From assembly GCA_025934955.1 (NCBI GenBank), contig JAICWE010000036.1, forward strand, positions 1 through 33,329: a stretch of 33,329 bases of DNA, given 5' to 3'. Each line of letters begins with the position of its first letter. The stretch's first letter is position 1. This document shows, piece after piece, positions 26,585 to 33,329 of this stretch. Made by a program: the position numbers and the translations under genes. The DNA comes from Gemmatimonadales bacterium. GTDB lineage: Bacteria; Gemmatimonadota; Gemmatimonadetes; Gemmatimonadales; GWC2-71-9. The notes beneath the pieces are model-generated. The model saw only the letters and a program-made list of their open reading frames with translations, had not been told where the DNA came from and did not search any database.

Positions 26585-26600
26585 GGCCCGAATCGGGGCC
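26585..26600 (-). terminator. Weak GC hairpin downstream of dnaJ
   Basis: GGCCCGA (26585-26591) and TCGGGGCC (26593-26600) can pair with one bulged G. It lies in the 45-base gap between the dnaJ stop and the small membrane gene. The loop would be very tight and there is no T-tract, so it may be no more than GC-rich chance. Confidence 0.2.
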
Positions 26601-26610
26601 AGTGGCCTCG

Positions 26611-27705
26611 CTAGTACTTGAGCCCGGCGGACTCGGCGAACTGCTTGAGCAGCGCTTCCTGGTCCGGCGTGAGCTTGTCGGGCAGCGTGACCTGAATCTC
26701 GACGAGCTGATCGCCCTTCCGGCCGCCCTTCTCCAGCCCCTGCCCCTTGATCCGGAACTTGCGACCGGGCTGGGTGCCCGCTGGAATGCGCAGCACGACC
26801 TTCTTGCCGTCCAGCGTCCGCACCCGGATGCGGGTGCCGAGTACTGCCTGCGCGAGGTTGACCGGCACTTCGCAGATCAGATCGAGACCGTCGCGGCGGA
26901 AGAAGCGGTCGGCCTGCACCTGGAAGGTGATGACCAGGTCACCCGAGGGTGCGCCGGGGCGGCCGGGTTGCCCCTGTCCGCGAAGCCGCACCTTGCTGCC
27001 GCTCTCGGTCGCGGGTGGCACGGTGATCATGATCGTCCGCTCGGTGCGCACCTCGCCGGCGCCGTGACAGGTGGAACACGGCTGCGACGGGATCTTGCCG
27101 CGGCCCCGGCACATCGGGCACGGGCGATTCACCGCAAATCCACCCTGGCCGAACGAGATCGTGCCGCGGCCGTTGCACTCGGGACAGGTCGTGAGCGTGG
27201 CACCCGGCGCGGCGCCGCTTCCATGACAGGTGGCGCACGGCTCATTCATCGGCAGCGTGACGGGAATCCTTCCGCCGAGCATCGCGGTGCGGAACGGCAC
27301 CTCGACCAGCGCCTCCAGCGTCTCGCCGTGCGCCTCCTCGCGGCGCCCGCGGCCGAAGATCGACGAGAAGATGTCGCCCAGGCCGCCAAGGTCGCCGAAG
27401 TCCACGTTCTCGGTGGTGAAGCCGCCCGCGGGTCCGCCGCGCGCACCGGCGCCGGCGCCGGGGCGGCGCGCCGCCGCGTCGAACGCGCCGAGGCGGCGCA
27501 TCTGGTCGTACTGCTTCCGCTTGTCGGCGTCCGAGAGAGTGGTATGCGCTTCGGAAATCTCCTTGAAGCGCTCGGCCGCCGTCGGGTTGTTGGGATTCGC
27601 ATCGGGGTGATACTGCTTGGCCAGCCGGCGATACGCCTTCTTGATCTCCTCCTGGCTCGCCGAATCCGACACGCCGAGCACCTGGTAGAAATCGCGCGCG
27701 GCCAC
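26611..27705 (-). CDS. dnaJ: Chaperone DnaJ (Hsp40, class I)
   Basis: The 364-residue co-chaperone delivers unfolded proteins to DnaK and stimulates its ATPase. The J domain holds the essential HPD at residues 33-35, followed by a Gly/Ala-rich linker (about 74-120). Four CxxCxGxG repeats form two zinc sites: Cys157/160, 174/177, 196/199 and 210/213. The C-terminal substrate-binding domain ends at [12 protein letters not shown]. The start is GTG 27705, giving the usual beginning ([12 protein letters not shown]); the frame open to 27921 lies inside grpE. The grpE stop is only 2 bases upstream, so translation is probably coupled. dnaK is not in the window. Confidence 0.96.
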   Translation of the reverse strand: MAARDFYQVLGVSDSASQEEIKKAYRRLAKQYHPDANPNNPTAAERFKEISEAHTTLSDADKRKQYDQMRRLGAFDAAARRPGAGAGARGGPAGGFTTENVDFGDLGGLGDIFSSIFGRGRREEAHGETLEALVEVPFRTAMLGGRIPVTLPMNEPCATCHGSGAAPGATLTTCPECNGRGTISFGQGGFAVNRPCPMCRGRGKIPSQPCSTCHGAGEVRTERTIMITVPPATESGSKVRLRGQGQPGRPGAPSGDLVITFQVQADRFFRRDGLDLICEVPVNLAQAVLGTRIRVRTLDGKKVVLRIPAGTQPGRKFRIKGQGLEKGGRKGDQLVEIQVTLPDKLTPDQEALLKQFAESAGLKY

Positions 27706-27707
27706 GG

Positions 27708-28349
27708 TCAGGCCGCGCCCTGCGAAGAGTAGACCTGAACCCGCGCGGGCCGCACCAGCACGCCCTTGACCCGATAGCCGCTCTGAAAAGTGGCGGCGAC
27801 GGTGTGGTCCATCGACGGATCCGGCGGTACCGCTATGGATACCGCCTCCTGCGACGCGGGATCGAACGGCTTGCCGGTCGGCTCGATCCGCTCGACGCCG
27901 GCGCCCTCCAGCTCCTTCCACAGCTTGCGATCCACCGCCGTGAGCGCCTCCCGCAGCGCCGGCAGCGGAGTCGTCTGATCGCTCGCGACCATGCGATCGA
28001 GATCGTCGAGCACGTCGAGCAGCCGACCGACGAGGGTGGCCTGCGCCCGGTCGCTCAGTTCGCTCTTTTCGCGGGCGACGCGCTTGCGATAGTTGTCGAA
28101 CTCCGCCGCGAGCCGGAGGTGCCGGTCCCTGAGATCGGCCAGCTCCGCGACCGCGCCGCCGGTGAAGTTGGGCTGCGTGCTCGGCTCGCGCGACGACGGC
28201 TCGGCGCTCATGTCGGCCGACGCGAGGTCGGCGCCGTCGGCCGCACGCCCGCGCACCGCCGCAGGCTCGATCTCGCCACCGGCGGTATGGAGGTTGTCGT
28301 CACCGTTCTCCACGTCGCCACTAAATCCGCGCTTTTCCATCACTTCCAT
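27708..28349 (-). CDS. grpE: Nucleotide exchange factor GrpE
   Basis: The 213-residue protein is the ADP/ATP exchange factor of DnaK. The N-terminal part (about residues 1-65) is charged, Ala-rich and probably disordered. A long coiled coil follows, containing [19 protein letters not shown] (about residues 81-99), and the C-terminal beta domain carries [20 protein letters not shown] and the end [17 protein letters not shown], both family signatures. A second ATG at 28340 (residue 4) is equally possible. It is directly followed by dnaJ. No CIRCE inverted repeat is seen upstream and hrcA is not adjacent, so HrcA control is not supported here. Confidence 0.94.
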   Translation of the reverse strand: MEVMEKRGFSGDVENGDDNLHTAGGEIEPAAVRGRAADGADLASADMSAEPSSREPSTQPNFTGGAVAELADLRDRHLRLAAEFDNYRKRVAREKSELSDRAQATLVGRLLDVLDDLDRMVASDQTTPLPALREALTAVDRKLWKELEGAGVERIEPTGKPFDPASQEAVSIAVPPDPSMDHTVAATFQSGYRVKGVLVRPARVQVYSSQGAA

Positions 28350-28371
28350 CCATCGCGTTCAAGGTGCGCGA

Positions 28372-28398
28372 AAGATAACCGAGGCGGCGTGCGGTCAA
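28372..28398 (-). promoter_or_regulatory. Candidate grpE-dnaJ promoter
   Basis: Reading the minus strand, TTGACC (28398-28393) is followed after 15 bases by TATCTT (28377-28372), about 22 bases before the grpE ATG. The spacing is shorter than the usual 16-18 and no sigma-32-type CCCCAT element is present. It lies in the 63-base gap after cinA, the only sizeable gap between ybaB and grpE. Confidence 0.35.
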
Positions 28399-28412
28399 AC
28401 GCGTCAGCTGCA

Positions 28413-29657
28413 TCAGGCTCCGCCGATGATCCGCTGCCAGAGCCGGAACAGCGTCGTCTGCACCGCCCGCGCCCGGATCTCCGCTCGGGTATTGAAGAGC
28501 TGCACCCGCCGAGCGACCGTTTCGCCCCGATCGTACACCGCCAGCCAGACGGTGCCGACCGGCTTCTCCGCGCTCCCGCCGCTCGGGCCCGCGATGCCGG
28601 TGATGCCGACCGCCAGATCGGCGCCGAGCCGCTGCGCCACGCCCACGGCCATCGCGCGCGCGACCGGTTCGCTCACGGCGCCGTGCTCCGCGATGAGTGC
28701 CGGCGCCACGCCGGCCAACTCGCTCTTGGCCGCGTCGGCATAGGTGACGACGCCGCCGAGGAAGACGTCCGAGCTCCCCGGCACGTCGGTGAGCCGCGCG
28801 CCGAACAGTCCGCCGGTGCACGACTCCGCCGCGGCGATCGTGAGCTGGCGGCGGCGCGCCTCCGCCAGCACGACTTCAGCGAGCGTGGTGTCGCCCTCGG
28901 CGTACGCGTGCGCACCGGCGCGCTCGCGCAGTGCGGCGGCGGCGGCGGCGAGCCGCGCGTCCGCGTCCTCGGGCACGAGGTTCCATGCCGTCACCCTGAG
29001 ATCCACACCGTCCAGCCCCGGCAGATACGCGAGCGACAGCGGCGCGATCCGATCGTCGATGTCGCCGAGCCGCTCGGCCAGCGTGCTTTCCGGAACCGCC
29101 GTCGTGCGCACGGTGCGGCTGCGAATCACGCCGGCACCGGCCGCGCGCTCCAGCAGCCGCGGCACCACTTCGTGCTCCAGCAGCATGCGCATCTCGACCG
29201 GCACGCCGGGCAGCATGATGACCAGCCCGGGCGCGCCCTCGAGCCAGAGCCCCGGCGCGGTGCCCCACCGGTTCGGCAGCACGGTCGCGCCGCGGGGCAC
29301 CTCCGCCTGGCTGCGGTTGCTCGCCACCGGCGCCCGGTTCAGCCGGCGAAAGCGGTCGAGGAGCGAGGCCCAGATCGTCTCGTCGAACTCGAGCGGCGCG
29401 TCGTAGAGATCGGCGAGCACTTTCTTGGAGATGTCGTCCCGCGTCGGGCCGAGGCCGCCGGTGGTGAGCACGGCGCCGGTGCGCGCGAGCGCCGCGGTGA
29501 CGGCGTCGCGGATCGCCCCGCCGTCGTCCGGCACCGAGGTGCGCCGGACGATGCGCACGCCCACGACCCCGAGCGCCCGGGCGATCTCGGCGCCGTTGGT
29601 GTCCACCGTGAAGCCGAGCAGCAGCTCGGTGCCGATCGTCACCAGCTCGATGTTCAT
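28413..29657 (-). CDS. cinA: CinA family protein with nicotinamide-nucleotide amidase domain
   Basis: The 414-residue protein combines an N-terminal MoCF/COG1058 domain (about residues 1-170, with IGTELLLGFTVDTN and TTGGLGPTRDD) and a C-terminal CinA/PncC domain (about 250-410, with AAESCTGGL and GITGIAGPSGG). It is predicted to hydrolyse NMN and ADP-ribose-type by-products in the pyridine nucleotide cycle; in some competent bacteria it is induced with recA. The length equals that of full two-domain CinA proteins. The start is ATG 29657, giving MNIELVTIGTE; the frame open to 30536 overlaps pgsA and is rejected. An alanine run lies near residue 235. It follows pgsA after 26 bases; recA is not in the window. 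Confidence 0.94.
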   Translation of the reverse strand: MNIELVTIGTELLLGFTVDTNGAEIARALGVVGVRIVRRTSVPDDGGAIRDAVTAALARTGAVLTTGGLGPTRDDISKKVLADLYDAPLEFDETIWASLLDRFRRLNRAPVASNRSQAEVPRGATVLPNRWGTAPGLWLEGAPGLVIMLPGVPVEMRMLLEHEVVPRLLERAAGAGVIRSRTVRTTAVPESTLAERLGDIDDRIAPLSLAYLPGLDGVDLRVTAWNLVPEDADARLAAAAAALRERAGAHAYAEGDTTLAEVVLAEARRRQLTIAAAESCTGGLFGARLTDVPGSSDVFLGGVVTYADAAKSELAGVAPALIAEHGAVSEPVARAMAVGVAQRLGADLAVGITGIAGPSGGSAEKPVGTVWLAVYDRGETVARRVQLFNTRAEIRARAVQTTLFRLWQRIIGGA

Positions 29658-29683
29658 GGGGCGGATCGCTCGGCGCGCGCGAC

Positions 29684-30334
29684 TCAGTGCCGCGGGTACG
29701 GATGGCGGTCGGTGAACAGCGCCCGGTTGCGATAGATGTAGAGCACGAACGAGTACACCGTCAGCAGCGCGGCGACGGCGAGGGTCACGGCGACGAAGCC
29801 GCCGTGGAACTGGTTCCAATAGTAGGCATAGCGGTTGTGCTCCCAGCCTAACGGCTTGCGCGCGTCGCGGAACGCGAACCACGCGATGGTCGCGCCGATG
29901 AAGACGTTCTGGATGACGGTCTTGAGCTTCCCCGCCCCGCCCGCCGGGATCACGACGCCCTTGCGCCTGGCCCAGAAGCGGAACGCCGTCATCGCGACTT
30001 CGCGGCCGACCAGCAGGAGACAGACCCAGAACGGTACGCTGCCCCAGAGCGGGATGGCGTAGTCGTGCTGGCGGGTGCTGGAGATCCAGTAGATCGGGAT
30101 CAGCGTGGCGAAGAGGAGCAGCTTGTCGGCGATGGGGTCGAGCAGCTTGCCGAGGTCGGTGACCTGGTTGCTGCGGCGGGCGTACCAGCCGTCGAAGAGG
30201 TCGCTGATCGCCGCGATGAGGAAGACGACGAACGCGATCAGCTTGGGCCAGTACCCTTCGATGAACGGCAGCAGCGCGATGACCGGCGTGAAGCAGATCC
30301 GGACGATCGTGATGATGTTGGGCACGGTCCACAT
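29684..30334 (-). CDS. pgsA: CDP-diacylglycerol--glycerol-3-phosphate 3-phosphatidyltransferase
   Basis: The 216-residue integral membrane enzyme makes phosphatidylglycerol phosphate, the committed step to acidic phospholipids. The CDP-alcohol phosphotransferase motif is complete: D-L-F-D-G-W-Y-A-R, eight residues, then G-K-L-L-D-P-I-A-D (about residues 46-72). It begins with MWTVPNIITIVRICFTPVIALL, the usual first helix, and several further helices follow. The C-terminus (about 40 residues past the last enzyme-like helices) includes another helix, AVTLAVAALLTVYSFVLYI. The mglA stop and a TGAGG Shine-Dalgarno precede the ATG at 30334, so it is in the same transcript. Other CDP-OH-P family members (such as PgsA-like cardiolipin synthases) are possible but less likely given the N-terminus. 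Confidence 0.93.
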   Translation of the reverse strand: MWTVPNIITIVRICFTPVIALLPFIEGYWPKLIAFVVFLIAAISDLFDGWYARRSNQVTDLGKLLDPIADKLLLFATLIPIYWISSTRQHDYAIPLWGSVPFWVCLLLVGREVAMTAFRFWARRKGVVIPAGGAGKLKTVIQNVFIGATIAWFAFRDARKPLGWEHNRYAYYWNQFHGGFVAVTLAVAALLTVYSFVLYIYRNRALFTDRHPYPRH

Positions 30335-30343
30335 CGCCGTGCC

Positions 30344-31018
30344 TCAGCCCAGCGTCTTGACGACCAGCTTGCTGATGGCCTTCAACGTGTCGAAGACGCC
30401 GTCGCCGTTGAGCGCCACGGCCTCGAAGTACGGCGCGCGCTCGATCCACTGTCCGTCCGCCACGTCCACCAGCTTCTCGTCCGGCCGGTTGGGATCGACC
30501 GTCACCCGCTGCCGGGCCGGGTCTTCCACCGGCCACCCCGGGTTGAGGGCCGACTGGAGCTCGCTGATGGGTGAGGCGTCGGGGAGGTCGCGCTTGTTGT
30601 ACTGGATGGCGAACGGAATCCGGGTGAGATCATAGCCGTGCTGCGCCATGTTCTCGTAGAGGTTCTGCATCGCCTCGATGTTCGCGTCCATCCGGTTGAG
30701 CTGGCTGTCGGCCACGAAGACGACGCCGTCCACACCCTTGAGGATCAGCTTGCGTGAGGCGTTGTAGTAGACCTGTCCCGGCACGGTGTAGAGGTGGAAC
30801 TTCACCTTGAAGCCGCGGATGGTGCCGAGATCGACCGGGAGGAAGTCGAAGAAGAGCGTGCGCTCGGTCTCGGTGGCGAGCGAGATCATCTTGCCGCGCG
30901 AGTTCGGCGCCACCTTGTTGTAGACGTACTCCAGATTCGTCGTCTTGCCGCCGAGACCGGGGCCGTAGTAGACGAGCTTGCAGTTGATCTCGCGCGACGC
31001 GTAGTTGATCATTGACAT
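30344..31018 (-). CDS. mglA: MglA-type Ras-like GTPase with an unusual C-terminal insertion
   Basis: The 224-residue small GTPase is a homologue of MglA, which sets the front pole and drives motility and polarity in Myxococcus. The start [18 protein letters not shown] matches MglA closely; P-loop GPGLGGKTT is residues 19-27, switch II/G3 is TVPGQVYY (78-85), [10 protein letters not shown] follows, and G4 is NKRD (141-144). [15 protein letters not shown] ends the fold. Compared with Myxococcus MglA (195 residues) there is an extra segment of about 32 residues (about 160-193, Pro/Asp/Val-rich, ending DGQWIER) between G4 and the last strand. A GAGGAG Shine-Dalgarno (31030-31035) overlaps the mglB stop. 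The GAP/GEF-like partner mglB is directly upstream. Confidence 0.94.
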   Translation of the reverse strand: MSMINYASREINCKLVYYGPGLGGKTTNLEYVYNKVAPNSRGKMISLATETERTLFFDFLPVDLGTIRGFKVKFHLYTVPGQVYYNASRKLILKGVDGVVFVADSQLNRMDANIEAMQNLYENMAQHGYDLTRIPFAIQYNKRDLPDASPISELQSALNPGWPVEDPARQRVTVDPNRPDEKLVDVADGQWIERAPYFEAVALNGDGVFDTLKAISKLVVKTLG

Positions 31019-31029
31019 ACTGCGGCGAT

Positions 31030-31035
31030 CTCCTC
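31030..31035 (-). promoter_or_regulatory. mglA Shine-Dalgarno overlapping the mglB stop codon
   Basis: GAGGAG on the minus strand shares bases with the mglB TGA (31034-31036) and lies 11 bases before the mglA ATG. Ribosomes finishing mglB would sit on the mglA initiation site, favouring a fixed ratio of the two proteins. Confidence 0.6.
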
Positions 31036-31525
31036 AGGCCCCGAACAGTTTGTCAATCTCGTCCTCGGCGTCCCCAAGAAAGCCGGTCTCGACCTGCGGG
31101 CCCGTCGCGCCGGCCCGGTCGAACATCGTCGTGAACACCCGATTCAGCTCCCGCACCGCGTTGCGCACCCGCAGCTTCACCAGCCCGAGGGTGGTGCGGC
31201 TGTCGAAGAGCACGACCAGGATCACCCGCCGCGCGATGTCGGCGAGATACATCGACTCCTTCTCACCCTGATGGAACAGCGCTCCGAACTCCGGCTCCCC
31301 GAGCATGCGGGCGAGCTGGTCGTTGGCGCTGAAGTCGGCGGCGGTGAGCGTGGCGAAGGCATCGCGGTCGAAGTGCGGCGGCTCGCCGACGGTGGAGACG
31401 AGTTGCCCGGTACGGTCGACGATGAGTGCCGTGCGCGCGCCCGACTCGCGGAGGAAGTCGGCCAGGATGCGCTGGATCGCCTGCGCGTCTTCCTCACGGA
31501 ACGACCAGCTGGACGCGCCGCTCAC
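31034..31525 (-). CDS. mglB: MglB-like roadblock/LC7 domain protein
   Basis: The 163-residue protein is a roadblock/LC7 protein of the MglB type, the GTPase-activating partner of MglA that marks the lagging pole in Myxococcus. The domain spans about residues 15-135, with TALIVDRTGQLVSTVG, LARMLGEPEFGALFHQGE and LVVLFDSRTTLGLVKLRVR, all close to MglB. A short acidic C-terminal tail ends DAEDEIDKLFGA. GTG 31525 is chosen because it forms a GTGA overlap with the preceding stop and because the domain begins just after; the longer frame to 31792 is a shadow of the upstream gene. Tight coupling to mglA and to the small TM protein suggests one functional module. Confidence 0.92.
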   Translation of the reverse strand: MSGASSWSFREEDAQAIQRILADFLRESGARTALIVDRTGQLVSTVGEPPHFDRDAFATLTAADFSANDQLARMLGEPEFGALFHQGEKESMYLADIARRVILVVLFDSRTTLGLVKLRVRNAVRELNRVFTTMFDRAGATGPQVETGFLGDAEDEIDKLFGA

Positions 31526-31806
31526 CGCGCGGTGCCCGCGCCGAGGGCGCTCTCCATCCGGCGCAGGATGCTCTCCGCGCGGCGCCGCAGCATTGGCTGG
31601 CGCTCCCAGGCCAGGTAGTCTCGCAGCAGGCGCACGGTTTCGATCTCCTCGTGTCCCGCGAGGAATCCCAGCGCGGCGAGCCGCCGGAGCGGCCGGCCGC
31701 TGAAGAGATCGCGCCGGTGGGTGCCGATCCGCCGCTGCGCCAGCATCCACCCCGCCGTCAGGCCGAGCACGGCGCCGCCGCCGAACACCCACGCACGCCG
31801 CGCCAT
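31522..31806 (-). CDS. Small membrane-anchored protein between recR and mglB
   Basis: I do not recognise a family. The 94-residue product has one N-terminal hydrophobic helix (about residues 5-22, VFGGGAVLGLTAGWML) after the basic MARR. A cytoplasmic, Arg/Leu-rich helical part follows (RDLFSGRPLRRLAALGFLAGHE, RLLRDYLAWERQPMLRRRAE, SILRRMESAL, listed as separate segments) that looks like two or three amphipathic helices, perhaps a HEAT-like fragment. Its ATG shares one base with the recR stop (TGATG) and its own stop overlaps the mglB start (GTGA), so it is locked translationally between them. The positive-inside rule places the N-terminus in the cytoplasm ambiguously. A membrane anchor or scaffold for MglB/MglA is possible, but that is inference from position only. 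Confidence 0.75.
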   Translation of the reverse strand: MARRAWVFGGGAVLGLTAGWMLAQRRIGTHRRDLFSGRPLRRLAALGFLAGHEEIETVRLLRDYLAWERQPMLRRRAESILRRMESALGAGTAR

Positions 31807-32396
31807 CAGCCGATCTCCTGCCGCGCCGAGAGCGCGTGCTGGAGCGTCACGCCGTCCACGTACTCGAGGTCGCCACCCACCGGAAGCCCGCGCGCGAGCC
31901 GGGTGACCCGGAGTCCGCGGCCGGCCAGGAGCTGCTGGATGTACGTCGCCGTCACCTCGCCCTCCATGGACGGATTGGTCGCGAGGATCACCTCGCGGAC
32001 GCCGCCGCGGTCCACCCGCTCGAGCAGCGGCGCGATCCGGAGCGACTCCGGGCCGACGCCGTCAAGCGGCGAGAGCCGCCCGCCGAGCACGTGATAGCGT
32101 CCGCGGAACTCCGTTGCGCGGTCCACGACGCTCACCGCCGACGGCTCCTCGACGACACACAGCACTGCCGGGTCCCGCCGCGGATCGCGGCAGATCGCGC
32201 AGGGCTGCTCTTCCGTGAGATTGCCGCACTCGGTGCAGGCCCGCACCCGCTCGCTCACGCCCGTCAGGGCCGCCGCGAGCCGGCCGACCTGCTCCGCCGG
32301 TTGCTGGAGCAGATGAAAGGTGAGGCGCTGGGCCGTCTTCCGCCCGATACCGGGCAGCCGCGCGAGCTCGGTGATCAGCTCCTCGATGGCGCTCAC
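31806..32396 (-). CDS. recR: Recombination mediator protein RecR
   Basis: The 196-residue protein works with RecO (and RecF) to load RecA on SSB-coated gaps. It shows the helix-hairpin-helix (LARLPGIGRKTAQRLTFHLL, about residues 11-30), the C4 zinc site CTECGNLTEEQPCAIC (about 54-69), and the Toprim domain with LCVVEEPSAV, YHVLGGRLSPLDGVGP and REVILATNPSMEGEVTA. The end GGDLEYVDGVTLQHAL is diagnostic. GTG 32396 gives the canonical beginning and follows the ybaB stop after 6 bases. The ybaB-recR pairing is widespread. Downstream it overlaps the small TM protein gene by one base. Confidence 0.97.
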   Translation of the reverse strand: MSAIEELITELARLPGIGRKTAQRLTFHLLQQPAEQVGRLAAALTGVSERVRACTECGNLTEEQPCAICRDPRRDPAVLCVVEEPSAVSVVDRATEFRGRYHVLGGRLSPLDGVGPESLRIAPLLERVDRGGVREVILATNPSMEGEVTATYIQQLLAGRGLRVTRLARGLPVGGDLEYVDGVTLQHALSARQEIG

Positions 32397-32402
32397 CGAC
32401 TG

Positions 32403-32708
32403 CTACGGGTTGGCAAAGGGAAGCGGCTGGACCTTCCGCATCTCGGCCTGGAGCATCTCCGCCGCCCGTCGCTGCGCCTCCGCCACCGCCGAGAGCACGA
32501 GATCGGAAAGCAGCTCGGCGTCCCGACCTTCGAATGCCGAGGGATCAACCGTGATGCCGCGAACCGTGCCGCTGCCGTCCGCCGTCACCCGCACGAGCCC
32601 GGCACCCGCGGATGTTTCGATCGTCCGCCCGGCCAGCTCGCTCTGTAGCTGCTGAAGCCGTCCCTGGACCTGCTGACCCAACTGGAACAGCTGCTGGAGA
32701 TCTGCCAT
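32403..32708 (-). CDS. ybaB: YbaB/EbfC family nucleoid-associated protein
   Basis: The 101-residue protein forms dimers that bind DNA and coat the nucleoid. The family pattern is visible: N-terminal helix MADLQQLFQLGQQVQGRLQQ, the central sheet with VRVTADGSGTVRGITVDPSAF (given here as overlapping fragments VRVTADGSG and RGITVDPSAF), and the C-terminal helix LVLSAVAEAQRRAAEML. Length is typical. It lies between dnaX and recR, the conserved arrangement in many phyla. A candidate promoter (32739-32767) lies in the 69-base gap from dnaX, so ybaB-recR and the genes after it may be transcribed separately from dnaX. Confidence 0.93.
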   Translation of the reverse strand: MADLQQLFQLGQQVQGRLQQLQSELAGRTIETSAGAGLVRVTADGSGTVRGITVDPSAFEGRDAELLSDLVLSAVAEAQRRAAEMLQAEMRKVQPLPFANP

Positions 32709-32738
32709 GTGTACCGAAGAATCCTGCCGTTTCGCGGC

Positions 32739-32767
32739 AAAGTAGAGATGCGGGGCCGGCCGGGCAA
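32739..32767 (-). promoter_or_regulatory. Candidate promoter of the ybaB-recR-mglBA cluster
   Basis: On the minus strand TTGCCC (32767-32762) is followed by a 17-base spacer and TACTTT (32744-32739). It lies in the gap between the dnaX stop and the ybaB ATG, leaving a leader of about 25 bases. A 5-bp hairpin (32725-32739) lies just downstream and overlaps the last base of the -10. The -35 and spacing are good; the -10 is only a TANNNT match. Confidence 0.45.
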
Positions 32768-32777
32768 GCGCCCAGCC

Positions 32778-33329
32778 TCAATCGACGATCTCCAAATCTA
32801 ACTCGTCAGCGACCGCGTCGAGCGCCGCGTCGCGGGAGCGGAGGCCCTGGAGCCGATCGGCCCGCAGCCCGCCTTCCGTGAGCCGCGCCGGCCGCTCCGG
32901 TGCCGGCCCCGCGGCCTCCCGCCCGAAGGCGACCTTCACCGGCCGGCCGGTGAGCCGCGAGAGCAGTGCTGCAAGCCGCTCCTTCTGCTTCTCGAGCGTC
33001 ATCCGGTGCGGGCCGGCGGCCTCGTCGGGCACGGCGAGCGTGACGGTGCCGCCACCCACGTCGGCGACGCTCGATGCCTCGAGCGCCGTCGCGAGAAAGC
33101 CGCTCTCCGCCCTTGCCGCGGCGACGACATCACTCCACCCGTCGCGCAGCGCTTCGGCGCTGAGCGCGATAGGCTCCGGGACCGAGGCGGCGGATGCCGG
33201 CGGCGGGTCGCCGGTGTCGCCGTCCGCGCGTTCGACCGGCGGCCGTGGTGACGAGGGCGTCGCCGCCGACGCGCTGCGCGACGGGTGGAGTGATGTCGTC
33301 GCCGCGGCAAGGGCGGAGAGCGGCTTTCT
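32778..33329 (-). CDS. dnaX: DNA polymerase III subunit gamma/tau, C-terminal part (cut by the window edge)
   Basis: The frame is open from the stop codon at 32778 to the right edge of the window, giving about 183 residues of the end of a longer protein. The visible part starts with a Pro/Ala/Ser-rich linker, then a small domain (WSDVVAAARAESGFLATAL, GTVTLAVPDEAAG, a helix MTLEKQKERLAALLSRLTG, VKVAFGRE) and ends with RSRDAALDAVADELDLEIVD. Linker plus alpha/beta domain and an LDLEIVD-type end are usual for the tau tail, and the position immediately before ybaB-recR is the conserved dnaX site. The ATPase clamp-loader part lies outside the window, so the identification rests mainly on context. 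Confidence 0.75.
   Translation of the reverse strand, partial: RKPLSALAAATTSLHPSRSASAATPSSPRPPVERADGDTGDPPPASAASVPEPIALSAEALRDGWSDVVAAARAESGFLATALEASSVADVGGGTVTLAVPDEAAGPHRMTLEKQKERLAALLSRLTGRPVKVAFGREAAGPAPERPARLTEGGLRADRLQGLRSRDAALDAVADELDLEIVD

Noticed and set aside
28353-28366. CTTGAA upstream of grpE as a sigma-32 -35 element
   Set aside because: No CCCCAT-type -10 follows, and the element lies only a few bases before the start codon.
28915-28960. GCG-repeat in cinA as a microsatellite
   Set aside because: It is a short in-frame alanine run in a helical linker of the protein, common in GC-rich genes.

Overview
The window is very GC-rich (about 70 % by eye) and densely coding: 28 protein genes (one cut by the right edge), no rRNA, tRNA, CRISPR array, insertion sequence or phage block, and no gene-free gap longer than about 213 bases. 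Most neighbours overlap by 1-8 bases or are a few bases apart, and GTG starts are common. Long open frames opposite almost every gene are a composition artefact. The clearest phylogenetic pointers are the order dnaX-ybaB-recR-mglB-mglA-pgsA-cinA-grpE-dnaJ, a bacillithiol deacetylase (BshB1) and a MacB-like export operon. Together these suggest a free-living Gram-negative bacterium, most likely Gemmatimonadota. That assignment is inference, not proven from this sequence.

Layout. 16-1441 (+): ribosome-rescue factor ArfB overlapping a Sua5/TsaC threonylcarbamoyl-AMP synthase. 1445-3010 (-): ComM/YifB AAA+ ATPase. 3224-4594 (+): membrane-anchored S41 protease that appears to lack its PDZ domain. 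4607-8611 (-): a very large NtrY-like sensor kinase, convergent with the protease across a strong hairpin. 8603-9975 (+): creatininase-family amidohydrolase and a small secreted protein; the creatininase start overlaps the kinase start.

10104-18693 (+): a seven-gene efflux/export operon of TolC-like outer-membrane protein, HlyD/MacA-like adaptor, one LolD/MacB-type ATPase, and four MacB/FtsX-type permeases. The permeases alternate in two sequence classes (A1-B1-A2-B2), so the operon looks like one ATPase with two heterodimeric permease pairs. bshB1 overlaps the last permease, followed by a cysteine desulfurase and the tRNA 2-thiouridylase MnmA, a likely sulfur-relay pair. 21689-26325 (+): secreted S9 peptidase, YvlD/holin-like membrane protein and polyphosphate kinase.

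26350-33329 (all -, read from the right edge inward): dnaX 3' end, ybaB, recR, a 94-residue one-TM protein, mglB, mglA, pgsA, cinA, grpE, dnaJ and a small two-TM protein. Replication/repair, a Ras-like polarity switch, phospholipid synthesis and chaperones are chained together. The recR-TM protein-mglB-mglA segment is translationally coupled and is the most interesting candidate for an undescribed functional link.

Regulation. Several genes that follow gaps have no Shine-Dalgarno sequence but carry TANNNT hexamers 6-7 bases before the start codon, suggesting leaderless transcripts. Two more conventional promoter candidates precede ybaB and grpE.
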